NCBI GenBank assembly: GCA_016930995.1
Contig: JAFGFQ010000002.1
Coordinates: forward strand, 1 to 12,467
Direction of reading: 5' to 3'
Length of the DNA: 12,467 nt
Source of the DNA: Thermoplasmatota archaeon
GTDB taxonomy: Archaea; Thermoplasmatota; E2; DHVEG-1
In this document: in pieces, positions 11,670-12,467 of the stretch
Layout of the letters: the number at the start of each line of letters is the position of its first letter
Position numbering within the stretch: the stretch's first letter is position 1
The notes under the pieces: generated by a model
What the model was told of the DNA's origin: nothing
Database searches by the model: none
Seen by the model: the letters and a program-made list of their open reading frames with translations, nothing else
Position numbers and translations under genes: made by a program

Positions 11670-12407
11670 TTGCATGTTGGTGGAAAAATAAAATTCAATG
11701 GATGGAAGCCTGAAGATTTTGATGCACTAAGGAATTTAAAAGATGAGGATGGAAAGAATGTAACCAGATTAATAGAAAAAATGGAGGAATATGTATCTGA
11801 TGTACACAAGGAATTATTGAAACATGATAAATTCATAAATCTTGAACCAATGTTACGGAGTAAAAGTAAATTTTGGATAAATATAAATGAACCGATAGGT
11901 AGTACTTTCCATATCTGGGGAACATTAGGTAACAAAGATTATGTTCGGACCCACTCACAAAGTAATGAAGGTAAGGAAAGTCCGGTATCAATACCTCATT
12001 TTAGTTTTGCATTACACGCGACCCATTTTTCTATCGGGGTTCTTTGTGAAGGTGTGAAACCATCGAGAAAATTAAAAGATAATATAAGAAAATTCCCATT
12101 AAAATTTATGAATATTGCACAAGACCTTGATGGTTTTGAATTCACTATTTATAAACGAGAGCATGTAGAGGATAAAGAATACAGATGCACTGAAAAAAAC
12201 AATTTCTTACTTGGTAACTCGTTAGATAAGCATGCCAATGAAATCATTATTAATTGTATGAATAGATACGATATGTGCTTGGTGTATTGCTCTAAATCAT
12301 TCAATAGAGATGATCCAGTTCTTTATAATCAGTCATTTATTCAAACAAGTCGAGAAGTTATGGAAAAATTAGAAAACTATTATAATTTTTGCTGGCTAGG
12401 TTATTGA
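11670..12407 (+). CDS. Uncharacterised 245-residue protein with non-ATG start
   Basis: I recognise no domain with confidence. The protein begins HVGGKIKFNGWKPEDFDALR, has an amphipathic helix (LIEKMEEYVSDVHKELLKHD) and then PMLRSKSKFWININEPIGST. A mixed alpha/beta middle follows (PHFSFALHATHFSIGVLCEG), with a charged end. The FNGWKPEDFDAL opening and 'lRSKSKFWIN' segment faintly recall DUF2461/DUF1054-like proteins. The frame has no ATG before codon 38; TTG 11670 follows an in-frame TAG at 11658 and is the earliest usual start, although no ribosome-binding site is evident. It is AT-rich like the rest of this part of the island and stands alone before the contig end. Confidence 0.6.
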   Translation: MHVGGKIKFNGWKPEDFDALRNLKDEDGKNVTRLIEKMEEYVSDVHKELLKHDKFINLEPMLRSKSKFWININEPIGSTFHIWGTLGNKDYVRTHSQSNEGKESPVSIPHFSFALHATHFSIGVLCEGVKPSRKLKDNIRKFPLKFMNIAQDLDGFEFTIYKREHVEDKEYRCTEKNNFLLGNSLDKHANEIIINCMNRYDMCLVYCSKSFNRDDPVLYNQSFIQTSREVMEKLENYYNFCWLGY

Positions 12408-12441
12408 TAACTTTACATGATAAAAATTCGGAAAGAAGCGT

Positions 12442-12467
12442 AAAAAAAAAAAAAAAAAAAAAAAAAA
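12442..12467 (+). other. 26-base A homopolymer at the contig end
   Basis: The window finishes in 26 consecutive A's after an ordinary AT-rich stretch. Runs this long are rare in archaeal DNA, and at a contig edge are usually a library or assembly artefact. No function should be read into it. Confidence 0.7.

Noticed and set aside
1..12467. tRNA or rRNA genes
   Set aside because: I found no stretch with a T-loop GTTCGA-type core and matching acceptor arms, nor any rRNA-like block, on either strand.

Overview
The window reads as an archaeal accessory region. Most genes have a TATA-like box about 24-29 bases before the start codon, consistent with leaderless archaeal transcripts, and a few have a Shine-Dalgarno instead. 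The toxin-antitoxin types (VapB of the 'LAIPLELKKEM' kind, a TTISI-type RelB-like antitoxin, a zinc-ribbon PIN protein) and a geranylgeranyl-reductase-like flavoprotein also fit archaea. I cannot name the lineage; a methanogen or a DPANN-type archaeon are both possible. The contig ends in 26 A's, so the right edge may be an assembly artefact.

Layout. (1) 1-1575: a divergent pair, a SAM-dependent methyltransferase (minus, cut by the window edge) and an FAD oxidoreductase (plus), with ordinary moderately GC-rich coding; this may be the chromosomal anchor. (2) 1572-4490: a row of minus-strand toxin/antitoxin-type modules (winged-helix protein plus RelB-like antitoxin plus RelE toxin; a Fic/Doc protein; VapB-VapC). 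A 40-bp direct repeat recurs between them at 2509-2548, 3253-3292 and 4453-4492, all in the same orientation. Two small genes missed by length-filtered calling lie in the gaps (35 and 45 codons). (3) 4531-7078: a radC leader and first ~26 codons, then an AbiEi-AbiEii type IV toxin-antitoxin operon with its own palindromic operator, then the same radC leader followed by a complete radC. (4) 7102-8313: a wreck of a DNA phosphorothioation (Dnd) locus, with intact dndE, a dndD reduced to its C-terminal ATPase part, and a joined fragment of an unrelated gene. (5) 8433-12467: AT-rich DNA with genes of unknown families, a protein that appears to fuse a HExxH metallopeptidase to a RelE-like toxin domain, a 42-residue very basic protein, and a zinc-ribbon PIN nuclease overlapping a basic partner.

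Taken together this is a defence/toxin-antitoxin island in which modules have been added, cut and joined. The items most worth following up are the repeats separating the TA modules, the peptidase-RelE fusion, and the duplicated radC leader on either side of AbiE. All product names come from reading motifs by eye; no search was run.
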